DNA of 41,458 nucleotides from Perkinsus marinus ATCC 50983 (Eukaryota; Perkinsozoa; Perkinsida; Perkinsidae): the NCBI RefSeq assembly GCF_000006405.1, contig NW_003215582.1, positions 435,758-477,215 on the forward strand, written 5' to 3'. The notes beneath the pieces were generated by a model. The model saw only the letters and a program-made list of their open reading frames with translations. It had not been told where the DNA came from and did no database searches. A program made the translations under genes and the position numbers. Below, one piece after another: positions 1 to 10,887 of this stretch (positions are counted from its first letter, which is position 1; each line of letters opens with the position of its first letter).

Positions 1-653
1 ATACTATAACTGAGTTAAACATTATGAAACACAAACAAAAGTAAAACCACTTTAAAGCAAGCAGTTATACTTAGCGGGAATTGCGCCATTGTCCCAGCTG
101 CGATGACTGAGACAGCGACACAGGAACTGTCTTCTCAAAAGCTAGGCGGATTCGAGGTATTTTCTCTTGCAACTTGTTCCGTGATTATTCGCATCTTTTT
201 CTCCATGATGGCATTATTTCGAATCGAGTCGGTGTGTCGTCAGCAGTGTGTTCTAGCTGGTTCACTCAGAGCGACTATCTGATCTATTTGATTCACCCTA
301 TGGAATATCTTCATCGTGGCAGTTATTGGGGGGGGGGGAGGGGGGAACGCTACACTGACTTAGTATTGAAACTAACCGATATTCATGGTGATAAGCTTAC
401 GTACGAGAAGTCGATGGGAGACCTATCTCTGATTGTTGCTGCTGCTGACGACGAGAACGATGCCTGCCGTCCAGCAGTCATAACAGTTGAAAGAGAAGGG
501 GAGACAGGATAATAGGAAGGCTAGTAGCAGCAGCAGCAGCGGCAATCCACGAACGGACACTATGTGTGAGTAATAACTCCATAACGAGATCATAGTACTT
601 CAATAGAGTTGGTGGGAAATGATGATAATGTGATTCATCGGAATCTGTAATAC
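1..653. other. Left edge, possible small gene not resolved
   Basis: No gene can be assigned with confidence here. On the plus strand an ATG at 103 opens a 59-codon frame beginning MTETATQELSSQKLGGFE, and a GT-rich site at 157 could be a splice donor. A second open frame ends at 512 with an acidic tail (residues like LSLIVAAADDENDACRP). The two may be exons of one small protein, but the phases did not join cleanly when tried by hand. A poly-G run lies at about 328-345 and an AGC trinucleotide run at about 523-540. Confidence 0.2.
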
Positions 654-2628
654 TCACTCGAGGAGTCCGGTCAGCATCACCGACGGGTTGTCAACCAAGC
701 AGCCTCGAGTTGATGGTGAGTTCCACGTCCAGGTTTGGAGCTCCAGAGGCTCCAAGCCTCCTACACCTACGGCACCATCGACCTCCCCTTCACAGACCTT
801 CCTCCAACCCTCCTGGGCCTCCAGGCCACTCCTGTATATGCCATAGTGCTGCTGCTGCTGTTGCTGGATATCCCCGCACTCTAGCGATACCGACGAGGTA
901 GTCGTCGTCGACGATGATGATGCTGACAAGGCAGGATCCACAGTAGCTTCATAGGAGCCCCATGAGTCCGCCAGACGGCAGTAGAGGCCACAATCACTGA
1001 GCTGAATCCAGCCAATGTCCGCGAGGTCCCATATCATCTCCCACCCTTTAGCAGCGTACCCAATCTTGCGGGCCAGATGGTTGAGACCGACCCAAATGCC
1101 TATGGGCTGCAATGTCGAGTAGATGGTTGACAAGGCGGGAGAGAACTCAGGTGCGGCCGCGCGGAATCCCGCCGGTCTTGACGACTTCGGTTGCTGGTCA
1201 AGAACCGCATCAATGTCTTTTATATTCTTATCATCATCATCACAATCCTCTATCAACTTCTGTACCCACTCAGGATACAAGACTTCGGCACTTTGACAGC
1301 AGTCAGATGAGCTCATCGGCGACTCGCGACTCGACTGAGCTCGGCACTCACTGGCAGCTGTGGAAGAAGATTTACCCACATTATAGGTATCACACGGGAA
1401 CGCATCTTCCTAAGATGGATCACCGAGAGTGCCTCAAGGGCAACACAGAGAATACTACTACTGATGATGCCTTGGAAGCCTCCTCAGTGTGAGTGAGTTG
1501 CTTGGACAAGTACTCTGCAAATGGCGGCATGTTCGTCGTATCCCTAACCCTGAACACCCTTTAACGATGTCATCCTACGATCTATCATCACCTATATACA
1601 CATGAACTGCCAGTAGGCCTTGTATTCGGACTCTCTCTTATGTCACGTCGACAAGGAGGCTTACCTGAGACAATCCTAAGGTACCAAGGTGTAGACCATA
1701 CAGGAGCGTACTGCCGCGAGGCTGGGGATACCTTCCCAGCCTGCTGCTAGTGGTGGTCATTTGTTGACGCGGCATGGCAGTTGATGGACGCCTAGGCCCT
1801 TGATTGTATCGGCCGAGTATAACAGCTGCATTTCTTGTATTACCACTACTGCTACAGGAAGTACTATCAGAAACATTAGACTGTTGTCGTCGGTAAGGCC
1901 TTCCAACGGTCACCCAGCCGTCCATGTCATCGATACTAGCCTGTACGGCAACGTCACTGTTCGAAGTGAGGTCCTCAGTCGCCCTTTCCTCATTCCCAAC
2001 AACACTTGCTTTAACCTTATATTCATCTACACCAGTGCTCCCCTCACAGTCAGTGTCCACCACTGCGCTGTCATCATCGTAAACCGCTCTTGGGTGGCTC
2101 CTCAGCATTGACTGCCGCTGACTAGCAGGCTTACCTCTCATCCCCGACTTTCCTCGGGGACCATGACGTGATAAAGCCATTCCAATCCATCCATATAAGG
2201 ACCGCAATGGAGCAAAGATGGATGCCAGGCCGGCCCCACTATACAGGTGGTGACGACAGGGTGTAGATTTCTTTCTCGCCTTCCTGCCACTTTTTTTCTT
2301 CCGTCCTTGAGAGCGTCGTTGCCGCTGTTGCTGGCAGCCGCGGACCACTGCTGACGACCAACATCATCCACATTGACCCGGTCGATGCTCACCTTTCATA
2401 TCAATCAATACTGTCGCCATTCGAACTGTTAGTAACAACATTACGATGTACGAGGCGTACCACAAAACGCTCCCCTGAGATGAAAATACCATTACGGTGT
2501 ACCACAGCCGTTGCTGAGGTAAGCGCGACAACTGATGCCGGATGACGCACAAATCGAGCATCAGCAAAACCCAACGAGCAATAGTCGTTTCCATTACCAC
2601 CATCGCAACTACGTCTGGTCTCCTCCAT
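654..2628 (-). CDS. Unknown 552-residue protein with PAM2-like motif
   Basis: Three exons read cleanly on the minus strand: 2628-2412, 2350-1665 and 1409-654. The phases agree at both joins and all splice sites are GT-AG. The start is the ATG beginning MEETRRSCDGG. The product has a strongly basic patch (RKKKSGRKARKK, near residue 95), a DGWVTVGRP segment near residue 180, a six-Gln run near the C-terminus and acidic Ser-rich linkers. Residues about 381-391 read GFRAAAPEFSP, which resembles the PAM2 motif (consensus LNxxAxEFxP) used by partners of the poly(A)-binding protein MLLE domain. No enzymatic domain is recognised. The second intron (1664-1410, 255 nt) is much longer than others here and could hide an exon. 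A role in mRNA metabolism is inference from the motif alone. Confidence 0.55.
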
Positions 2629-3046
2629 ACTTCGAACATTCCAATAGAAGAAGGTACTTCAACGCCCATACTTCAGAGAAGTAACCAAGGCTATGTCCCA
2701 GACACTACTGACCCTACCACCCTAGTGACGTAAGAACAACTCAAGACCACTACAGTACTATCCTGGGAACTCTCGTTATCTACATCTGATCGGTTATCAC
2801 ACACTTAGGGGGAAATAACACGATAGAAAACAGGCGGTTAAATACAAACTCCTGCCAGCAGAAACAAGTAGCCGTAGTCAACATTTGGAATGGTGATGTG
2901 ACAACTCCACTGATAGAGGACTAGTGACCCGACAATGAGGACTACGACGACCCCATAGTGGTCGTATGCAAAAACAATGCTCATGGAAGAGTGTGACCAA
3001 GTTACGACTGTCTTAGGGAAGCCCCAGGTGGGAACAAAAAAATCTT

Positions 3047-4921
3047 TTAATGTTCTGATGCCAATAGTCCCTTTTGGGTATCGGCCGACCCAGCACGCTG
3101 CTTCCTACTAGACACATGCCCAGCAAATACACCCACCAACAGCGCGACGATTACAGCAACAGCAACCGACCAGTAGGGCATGCCCACTTTCTCAACCTTG
3201 ATATCAGCGTGCAATGGTGTCTCGGCAGCTTGAACGTACTTAGGGTAAATATAATCCTTATTGAAACCGATCTGGGACAAGTAGTCTGCAGGGTACCCCG
3301 TATAGAAGACTTTCTCTGGATGTGACTCGGGGAAATTATAGTAGCCATCATTGTAGCGAACAACAAGCTTGTCAGAAAGGTCCCACCAGGCCTCCACCAC
3401 AGAGCTCTGAGCTTCCATCGCCCCCGCTGTTGTGGCCGCATCAGCAGCAGCGATCATTTTAGGCTGCCACTCAGCGATCGCCGGCTTGACGTACTCCTGC
3501 GACATGTTCTGATAGTTGATGTTCATCCAATTAGATACGAAGTCAAAGGCCCACCAAGCACTGTCTCTTGCGGTGGTGAAGTCAGCTCTATTACCCAGCT
3601 GATAATAGGAAGAGTATAACTTCTTACTGCCCTCAAGATCATTGGACGAAGCCTCCTTCAGGGTCTTGGCCAGGAAAGGCACGAACACACTCGAACTAGG
3701 CTGATCTGTGCCATAGAAAACCACTGGACTAGCCGGATCTGGGTAGCCAAGCATAGTGTACGTTGTGCGAGGTATAGAGATACCTCTAGTAAACTGACCA
3801 GGCACTTCATTAAGACCATCACCACCCTCAATCCTGTAAGGGTTATGATATATACCAGCGAGGATACCTTTGGTCATGTCGAACGGAGTGTCCTCATAGT
3901 TCGTTCTGAAGATGTCCATCAAGTCCTCCCGAGTGAGGGACTTCTCAGCAGGCACCGAGAAGGGCAGCTTGAAAGGATCGATGTTGAATTCCAGACCAGA
4001 ATTAGGTGCCACTCGATTGAAAATGAACCACAACCTAATGCTAGTATAACTAGGCTTCTCGTTGTTCACACCATACGCTTCGATGAAACTAAACGGACTT
4101 TCACCATCCCAAAGGCCGAGCTTGAGGGCCTCCGACTTCACATTAGGCGAGAACATAAAGTTATCCGGATCGTTCTCATCGATCTCCTTGATAGTGTACT
4201 GATTGGCAACAGCTGCCACGTGACCAGCAGGGACCCTTTGTGCAGCCCAAATAGCAGATTTACCAGTGGAGTCATGACTAATATCAAATACCCAAGCGGA
4301 GCCGTTGGTGTCTGCTATGGTGAGTGACTCACCAGCTCCAACAGACTCAGGGTAGAAACCATACTTCACAGCAGTAGTGCCCATCTCCTTGATGGCACAC
4401 TCAGCAGTTGAGCATCTCTCCATCCCAATACGGATGAGCTCCTTGATACTGAACTTAGCCTCACCGTATTCACCAGTCTTAGGATCAGCAAGATCAACCC
4501 CGAAGCCACCAGGGACCTTGGAAGTTGTACTAGACTCTCCTATCGTGAGACCTTCCTCGTTCATTAGGGGATAGTTGGACTCCCACATACCGTACGTTCG
4601 CGGTACCTCAGGGATCCTAGCACTAGGCTCGGTGAAGTTCTTCCCGTTCGGGGGTAAGTAAATAGCAGCACGATCGTTGTAGGCTCGAGGATAGGGCTGA
4701 TTAATGCCGAAAATATCATGCTGTTCGCCTTCCTGGTGATCACGACCAGGCACCAGAGCAACTCTAGAATCACAGATAAAGCAATCGGCCGAATGGGCTA
4801 GCATGGCCACACCCGTACTTGATGCCTCTTTAGAGATAACTACTGTCGTACATGCCCAGGTCACCGACGCGGGCACTGCTAAGACAGCGACCAGAGTAGC
4901 AGTAGACGAGGGAAAACGCAT
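3047..4921 (-). CDS. Peptidase family C69 dipeptidase, secreted and membrane-anchored
   Basis: A single 624-residue open frame begins with a signal peptide (MRFPSSTATLVAVLAV) followed by TWACTTVVISKEAS. The Cys just after the predicted cleavage site matches the N-terminal nucleophile of the C69 dipeptidase (PepD/secernin) group of Ntn hydrolases. Further family-like segments are the MWESNYPLMNEEGLTIGE and AWVFDISHD stretches. Near the C-terminus a hydrophobic span (about WSVAVAVIVALLVGVFAGHV) is followed by a basic short tail, so a type I membrane protein facing the lumen or cell exterior is expected. The length exceeds bacterial PepD (about 470 residues). It lacks introns, unlike its neighbours, and the ATG is placed right before the signal peptide. 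Family call firm; substrate unknown. Confidence 0.88.
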   Translation of the reverse strand: MRFPSSTATLVAVLAVPASVTWACTTVVISKEASSTGVAMLAHSADCFICDSRVALVPGRDHQEGEQHDIFGINQPYPRAYNDRAAIYLPPNGKNFTEPSARIPEVPRTYGMWESNYPLMNEEGLTIGESSTTSKVPGGFGVDLADPKTGEYGEAKFSIKELIRIGMERCSTAECAIKEMGTTAVKYGFYPESVGAGESLTIADTNGSAWVFDISHDSTGKSAIWAAQRVPAGHVAAVANQYTIKEIDENDPDNFMFSPNVKSEALKLGLWDGESPFSFIEAYGVNNEKPSYTSIRLWFIFNRVAPNSGLEFNIDPFKLPFSVPAEKSLTREDLMDIFRTNYEDTPFDMTKGILAGIYHNPYRIEGGDGLNEVPGQFTRGISIPRTTYTMLGYPDPASPVVFYGTDQPSSSVFVPFLAKTLKEASSNDLEGSKKLYSSYYQLGNRADFTTARDSAWWAFDFVSNWMNINYQNMSQEYVKPAIAEWQPKMIAAADAATTAGAMEAQSSVVEAWWDLSDKLVVRYNDGYYNFPESHPEKVFYTGYPADYLSQIGFNKDYIYPKYVQAAETPLHADIKVEKVGMPYWSVAVAVIVALLVGVFAGHVSSRKQRAGSADTQKGLLASEH

Positions 4922-5972
4922 GGATAAAAACAGTGGAACTTAAATCAATCTCTACTGGGCATAAATTTAGCCGTCTCGGGGCGAACGATTATGCACAAAA
5001 TTCACAAGACGAACGATTTCACCCAAAACAAAACATGATCTTGCTATCCTTTGTGGCTCAAAGTCAAGATCCATCCTGTTAAAAGCTAACTTTCATCAGC
5101 TAAAATAGTATCCACCCATGATTATGCTGCTAGCGTGGCCGACCTGGAAGAATCCCATAGTGTCACAGTCACACCTATCGTGGCATCGTTCAATATTGTC
5201 CCCCACCAGCAATGAACGCAATACATGTCCCATGAAGATAACAGGACTGCCACCCGTTACACGAAGAGAAAATTTTTACATTTCTCATCTGGTTTTTTTA
5301 TAGGTTACTTTTATTTGTGGTCAAAAATCAGTGGAGAACTGGCTTATGCATTCACAATATTAGACCACTCTCGTCGCTTTCCGCCTCGATATGTTGACCG
5401 AACGAGCAAGAAAGTAATTTTTGCTAAATTCTTGGGTCGTTCTGGACAAACGGTAGAGCGTCGTGCTGCACTCAGAATATCTCTGGTTCGGCTCCTGCGA
5501 TGCGCATCGGCTGCGATGCGCGGTACTGTGGTATCCTTTTAGGTTGGGACCCTACAGTAGGGTCAACTCTCCCTTAATCAAACAAAAAGGCATACTTGAG
5601 TTTAGCCTTGCGTACGTATGGTCTGGTATGCTATTCACAGATCCGCATCAGAACCTAGTGTTCATGAAGTACTCCTATACCCGAGACGCCTCTAAGTGTT
5701 TTCTAAAGTAGTAAAATGTCTAGTAGGAATCACTTCAGTCTACTTAGGGCTCAACTAGGGTTTTAGGCCCAAGGTGCTCCTATCAAAGAGGCTCGGAACT
5801 TTAACTAAATGTGCATGCGTGCAGGGCGTGCGACCACTGTGGCCGTCCAGTGTGAGCTATCTATATGCTTCTGAATCGGTCCACAATGTGTTGAGTTCTC
5901 CTTCCACAGTGAGTGTGGCATGACTAGCAATAGGGAGTGAAAACTCATTCGCCGTGACAGGCTTTTCTCTGT
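4922..5972. other. Intergenic region between divergent C69 and deacetylase genes
   Basis: This roughly 1 kb holds no coding frame that I can support. It separates two divergently transcribed genes, so both promoters should lie here. It is AT-richer near 5000-5350. Two short perfect inverted repeats sit close together at 5502-5521 and 5548-5564 and are listed separately. Confidence 0.5.
5502..5564. repeat. Pair of short perfect hairpins
   Basis: The first is an 8-bp stem GCGCATCG/CGATGCGC with a 4-nt loop at 5502-5521. The second is an 8-bp stem GACCCTAC/GTAGGGTC around a single central base at 5548-5564. Both are exact. They lie in the noncoding gap about 0.4 kb upstream of the histone deacetylase start. 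They could be regulatory or chance; the sequence alone does not decide. Confidence 0.5.
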
Positions 5973-7937
5973 ATGGGCCGGAGTGATACCGAAGCGATAC
6001 CGAAGCTGCCAGGATGTACCACCAATAGATTCGACACCAATAGGCCGGTAGCGTACTTTACTGACATTCACCATAGGAACCTCGGTGAGTATACCAAAGA
6101 CCGGACAAATGGACTGCTTGTTGCAGGAAGGGGTCGTTATGAAATCGTGGAAGGAGGCGATATAGGGGCGTTCAAGTTCGCCGTTGGAGGCTGCGGTGAC
6201 CACCCTATGGATCCAGAGAGGTTACGTCTCACCCACTCCCTCATAGTGAGCTACGGGTTACTAGTAAGATGGTTTATGATTGCAGCGCTCTGGGAAGGAG
6301 TATTATGGTCAGGAGTCTGAGTCGCCCATGAACCGTCTATCACTATACAGCTTCCAACCTGCTACCTTCGATGAGCTTGCTGTATTCCACGACAGGCGGT
6401 ACCTAGAGTTCATTCGGAACCCCTCAGAGGCCGATCGGAAGAATCACGCAGTGGACCCGTACTAAGACTTCTTCACCGTACATGAAATGAACGCAACCGT
6501 TCAGGTTCGTCAAGTACAACTTGTCCTTATTGCCATGGACTGATTGCACTCTATTCGAGGGTGTCTACGACTACTGCTGTCGAACAGCTGGAGCATCGCT
6601 TGATGCAGCACAGTGGTTATGCGACAACACGGACGATAGGCCAATAGCCATTAACTGGAATGGAGGTCCTACCCTGCAGCCACGGGGGTGGTATGTCGAG
6701 AGTGATTACCTCAGGCATGCATCACGCTCACTGCGCTAATGCTGCTGGCTTCTGCTATGTCAATGACATCGTATTGGCTATCGTTAAGTTACTAGAAAGG
6801 TAGGCTCATAATCGGGCACTTCTTCTCTGATACGGTATGTGCAATGCACAGGTATGAACGGGTACTCTACGTCGACATAGACTACCATCATGGTGACGCC
6901 GTGGAGGAAGCGTTCTACTCCTGCCCTCGAGTCGTTACATTATCAATACACTCAGCACCCTCCAAGAGCAACACTATCTCCTTCCCTGGCACGGGTAATC
7001 GCTCATCCTCATACCGCGCCTCATGATCCTCATCGTAAGGTGCCATATACGACATAGGCCCAGAAGGATCACCAGCCAAGGGCCATGCCGTGAATCTGCC
7101 GATGAAGCCAGGCCTTTCGGACGACATGTTCCTCTATGCTCTCCGTACTACGTTGAGCACTCTAGTTCAGCGTTTCCGGTATGTGTAGGGTTGTGACCAG
7201 CCTAAATACAGTGCTATCCCTCAGGCCTAGTTGCCTTGTGGTGCAGTCGGGGTCGGACTCATTGGCTGGGGACCTCCTCACGTCGCATAGCGGATTCAAC
7301 CTCTCAACTCGAGGGCATGCCACTGCGGTAGTAGTATTGATCGACCGACTTCACCATAGGAAGTGTGTAGGTACAAGAACTGCGGAGGCTGGGTATACCT
7401 ACTTTAGTACTAGGAGGCGGCGGTTACAGCCTTACGAGTGTTGCTAAATGCTGGTCCATGGAGACAGCTGTTTGGGTGAGTATGATGATAATGATGTAAC
7501 AAAGGAGTGGTATAACATTGTCGTCATCATCCAGTTGAATCGAGGAGAGCCGTTCCTCTCCCCGGGGGCCGAGGATAGCTGTATACCCTCCACGGACCAA
7601 TACTACGTACGATACGCTGCTTCTACCAGTGTACATGTCAAAGCCCAAGCCGATCTCAAGGAGCACAACTCTCGAGATAGCGTGGAGCATACTGTTAATA
7701 CGGTAGGACCCATACAGTACGCCAGTGGAGTAGGGCAGATTGTTAGCGTAGGTTTTGAGCAATATCAATGAATACATTCCGATAGCGCCTTCCGTCCCTC
7801 TGGGGCTCAACTTACCTGCTGTCCAGGACACCAAGCGGAGGCGACGCTCATCCAGTTTCCATGCGGATAGTAAGGGCGAGCCAAGCCCGTCACGACGCAT
7901 TCCTCCACGGAGACGAGTGAACAAGGACAGGAGTTGA
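5973..7937 (+). CDS. Class I (RPD3-type) histone deacetylase
   Basis: Eleven exons join in frame to 490 residues: 5973-6084, 6127-6263, 6313-6458, 6505-6665, 6715-6799, 6852-6994, 7058-7178, 7225-7370, 7408-7475, 7535-7702 and 7752-7937. Family landmarks in order are [16 protein letters not shown], the INWNGGMHHAH histidine pair, [21 protein letters not shown] (zinc ligands), [15 protein letters not shown] (third zinc ligand), [10 protein letters not shown] and GGGGYSL with the transition-state Tyr. All catalytic residues expected of class I enzymes are present, so it should remove acetyl groups from histone lysines in the nucleus. A few extra residues precede FPGTG compared with animal HDAC1. 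The C-terminus is a short Arg/Ser-rich tail. The 42-nt first intron is in frame without stops, so it could be retained. Gene subtype beyond class I is not decidable. Confidence 0.93.
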
Positions 7938-8234
7938 CGCTCTATTACTAACTCACTTCGTCAGACGGCCATACAGGGATGTATTCCTGCTCCGAGACGA
8001 TCCACGACGAGGTCGTCGTCCGACCGGGAGCGCTAACCTGCTGCTGCTGGTGATGATGATGTTCATTGATTTACTTCATGGGATGTTCCCAGTTCATAAC
8101 CACAGACGCTGTACATTCTGTACGACTTTATCCCAATACGACGACGCCATTGATGCTGCTGCATTGAGTTACGTACTTCTATTCTCGCGGGGTCTCGCCG
8201 GTCTTTGCTGTAGTTGATCTTCTCAAAGTTTGGT

Positions 8235-9209
8235 ATGAAAATATGGCACCCACACTGGGTGGTTGTCTACCTCACAGCAGTTCTCGCTGTAGTAGAGGAT
8301 GTCTGCCTCCATCATAACACCTGTAAAGCGTGTATCTCTGTCCCCGGCTGCATCTGGTGTCCATATAGACTAACATGCCAACTGGGTAGTCATAACGGAA
8401 GTCCGGGAGGACCTTCGTTAGACTGCGAGAGGAACAGTCGCCCATGCAGAGGCTGTGTTGAGCAAGGCGGGGACACTTGTGGTTTCTGTCATGAAATGTG
8501 TAACTCCGCTTTGGAGGAAATCGACAGTGAGAGCTGTATTCAGTGGTTACACGGCGTACGGTATGTGGCACCACCAGAGCTGTGTTATGATTTCTATGCA
8601 GCAGGCCTTGGTTCGCTTTACATGAGCACTGCATTACCATTAGTGAGAGATCTCAGCCACAGTCGTCCCCACGGTGGGAACATGACTGATGAGTTTCCCA
8701 TCGAGCTGGAGCTATCTGGTCTGGCATTGACCTTAATATTGCTGCTACCGGTGGTCATACCAGTCACCATCATACTCGCCGTCTATTTGGCTCTCAAGCT
8801 CTATCGACGGTACCACAGACAGAATGACGCGATACCAGACCATGTCCGACGCGTCCCTAAACTCGTCCCTCGAGCGGAGGCGCGGCGGCTAATAGACCGA
8901 CTCACCACTACTCAGACGGTCTCAGCAGATGAAGACAGTACCAAGACTTGCAACGTTTGCATCGACAGTATCGAGGCGGGCGTCACTCGAAGGACCCTCT
9001 GGTGTGGTCATGTTTTCCACAATGACTGCATCAGAACGTGGCTGTTGCGGCCACAGAGAATCAGGAGCCGCTTCACAGACGGGGCTGAGCTGCAGACCCG
9101 CTTGTACGACCCTGCCAACATGAGCTGCCCTACATGTCGGATGTCAGTGGTCGACGCCTTGGGAGGGAGAGGGGCCCCTCCAACCATGATCGGACAGCCT
9201 CTTCCATGA
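8235..9209 (+). CDS. Membrane RING-H2 E3 ligase-like protein with PSI domain
   Basis: One open exon codes for about 324 residues. The chosen ATG (MKIWHPHWVVVYLTAVLAVV) gives a clear signal peptide; the frame is open for 21 nt more upstream but has no earlier ATG. Residues about 24-90 are a Cys-rich PSI-like domain (CKACISVPGCIWC pattern). A hydrophobic span (LALTLILLLPVVIPVTIILAVYL split across about residues 176-198) places the N-terminus in the lumen or outside and the C-terminus in the cytosol. The cytosolic RING reads CNVC, then CGHVFHNDC, then CPTC, a C3H2C3 RING-H2 order. An insert of about 34 residues separates the sixth ligand from CPTC. It probably passes ubiquitin to membrane or vesicle targets; substrate unknown. 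Confidence 0.82.
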   Translation: MKIWHPHWVVVYLTAVLAVVEDVCLHHNTCKACISVPGCIWCPYRLTCQLGSHNGSPGGPSLDCERNSRPCRGCVEQGGDTCGFCHEMCNSALEEIDSESCIQWLHGVRYVAPPELCYDFYAAGLGSLYMSTALPLVRDLSHSRPHGGNMTDEFPIELELSGLALTLILLLPVVIPVTIILAVYLALKLYRRYHRQNDAIPDHVRRVPKLVPRAEARRLIDRLTTTQTVSADEDSTKTCNVCIDSIEAGVTRRTLWCGHVFHNDCIRTWLLRPQRIRSRFTDGAELQTRLYDPANMSCPTCRMSVVDALGGRGAPPTMIGQPLP

Positions 9210-9354
9210 ATGAAGTGTTGAATCCAAGCGTGAAATGTTGTGGCATGCATGAAATGATGCTTTCTTTGTGTGTTAATAATGTTGTGTTGACAAAGCCATA
9301 CCACAACATCGTCACTTTACAAATCTATGGGACGTATTCGACTCATTGGAATTG

Positions 9355-10771
9355 CTATCTTCCCAACTTCACAACACAAAACACTGGAGTGCACACGGAA
9401 TTATGACATCTTCTATAACGTTCTAAATGGAGACGGATGAAGAAAGTGTCGAAACTGATTACGTTCGCTCTTTGGGTTGGAGGAATACCAGCTCTCGCAA
9501 ACTCCAATGTGGTCCCCCAAAGCTCGTCCTCAATCTTTCCAACGACTTCTGTCCGTCGCCGCCATCGGACGCAGTGACCGGTCCCCTTCAACATGATCCG
9601 AAAATACCGTAGTAGCTCCGGTGCCTTCGGGGGGAGGAGGCAGAGGTCAGGGCTGCCCCTTCTATTCCGGGGCCCAGCGTTGACTTCAGTGTCGTGCCCA
9701 CAATCACTGCGATCCTGGCAGACGAGCTTTCGGACCGAATCCAACAAGACCAATCGGACGTCTTCGTAGATCTGGTGCAGATGGGGTCGTGTTGCGGCAC
9801 ATAGTCCGGCGAGGATATTATGCAGGTCGTCGAATACTACACAATCATGCAAAATGCGGGGCCGTGCCTGAGACAGCTTCCCGGCTCCGCATGGGGACAG
9901 TAGGTACCTGAGAGATGAAGCTTCCACCCACGCGACCCACGAGCCCACATTGTGGTGAGATAGCTAAAACCAGCGACATCTAGTCGGCCGTTTGAAGATG
10001 GGATAGGTCGGGGGGGACAGACATCCTCTCGATGTCGTCCCGAACCGAGCATGATCATATCCCATGGGACACCGCTCTGTTGGGACCTGTAGTGCATCCA
10101 TAACGACACGCAGCTTCTACTACAATCTTCTTACTCAGTATCAGCGTCGCCCAAGAGGAGGTTGATATGTGCCCAGAACTCAGCCGGGGTGCAGACAAGC
10201 TCGAAATCATCCTCAGCCACGATGGTTGGAGTAGTCCAAGCCCTAGCATGGACCAGTACTGCCACGTCTAGATGGGACAAGGTTGATGCTATCCCTCCTG
10301 ATGTCTGAACAAACCCCAGCTCCACAGCGATACGATAGCGGTAGCGAGAGCTCACGAGGAAGTCTTTCCAAGAGGGTGGAACCCTCATGTGCTGTGCCGA
10401 TGTTGGAGGAATCTTCCACTCGGGGTACGGCCGTACGCCGTAACGTGCATTTAATTCAACCAGGGACTGTGAGACCCTGAGGGCAAGTGTGAAGTGTTAT
10501 TGAGCCAGCGACTGGAGTACCCATCGATAGCTTCCAGTATGTGGGAGCGGACCCGAAAGCCCTCCTTAAGGCCAGCATCGTGCAGCAAGCCCAGAGTGTT
10601 GACCATCTTCCTCCTACGGTGCACACGATGGAGCAAGTTGATGACCACGATGTTGATCTCTATGAGGGGAGGCGCCGCTACCGAGGAGTCCTCAATGCTA
10701 GGGGAAGAGGAGGAGGAGGAGGAGGAGAGGTCTGATTGGCGGTAGGCGACAGGGAATGAGGGGTTGGGCAT
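9355..10771 (-). CDS. Glycosyltransferase family 25-like protein
   Basis: Four exons join in phase on the minus strand: 10771-10521, 10476-10135, 10086-9949 and from 9907 downward. Introns are 44, 48 and 41 nt. The start is the ATG of MPNPSFPVAYRQSDL. The N-terminal strand NIVVINLLHRVHRRRK matches the VINL-x-R-x-x-R opening of family 25 enzymes (LPS and collagen galactosyltransferases). Then come ILEAIDG, GGIASTLSHLDV and the metal-binding TIVAEDDFEL (EDD motif). The segment VPWDMIMLGSG and the YLLSPCGAGKL stretch fit the later sugar-binding part. No signal peptide is visible. The last part (below about 9700) is less family-like and may contain another intron, so the end at 9355 is provisional. 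The sugar donor and acceptor cannot be told. Confidence 0.68.
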
Positions 10772-10887
10772 CCTTGGTACTGCCACCACCGCCAGTACTG
10801 GTCTCAATGTAACAGTGACGACAACAACAACAATATGAGGAGTTGACATAGAAACGTTGCAACGATCGGTCGGATGGGAGTGAGCAA

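Noticed and set aside
5420-5530. tRNA-like signature (GGTAGAGCGTCGTGCT and GGTTCGGCTCC resembling D-arm and T-arm)
   Set aside because: The D stem can form, but the anticodon stem has two mismatches, the T stem has two mismatches and no acceptor stem pairs, so a functional tRNA is not supported.
6264-6285. A 22-nt intron in the deacetylase gene
   Set aside because: A later acceptor gives a 49-nt intron in the same phase, fits the other introns and brings the protein closer to family spacing.
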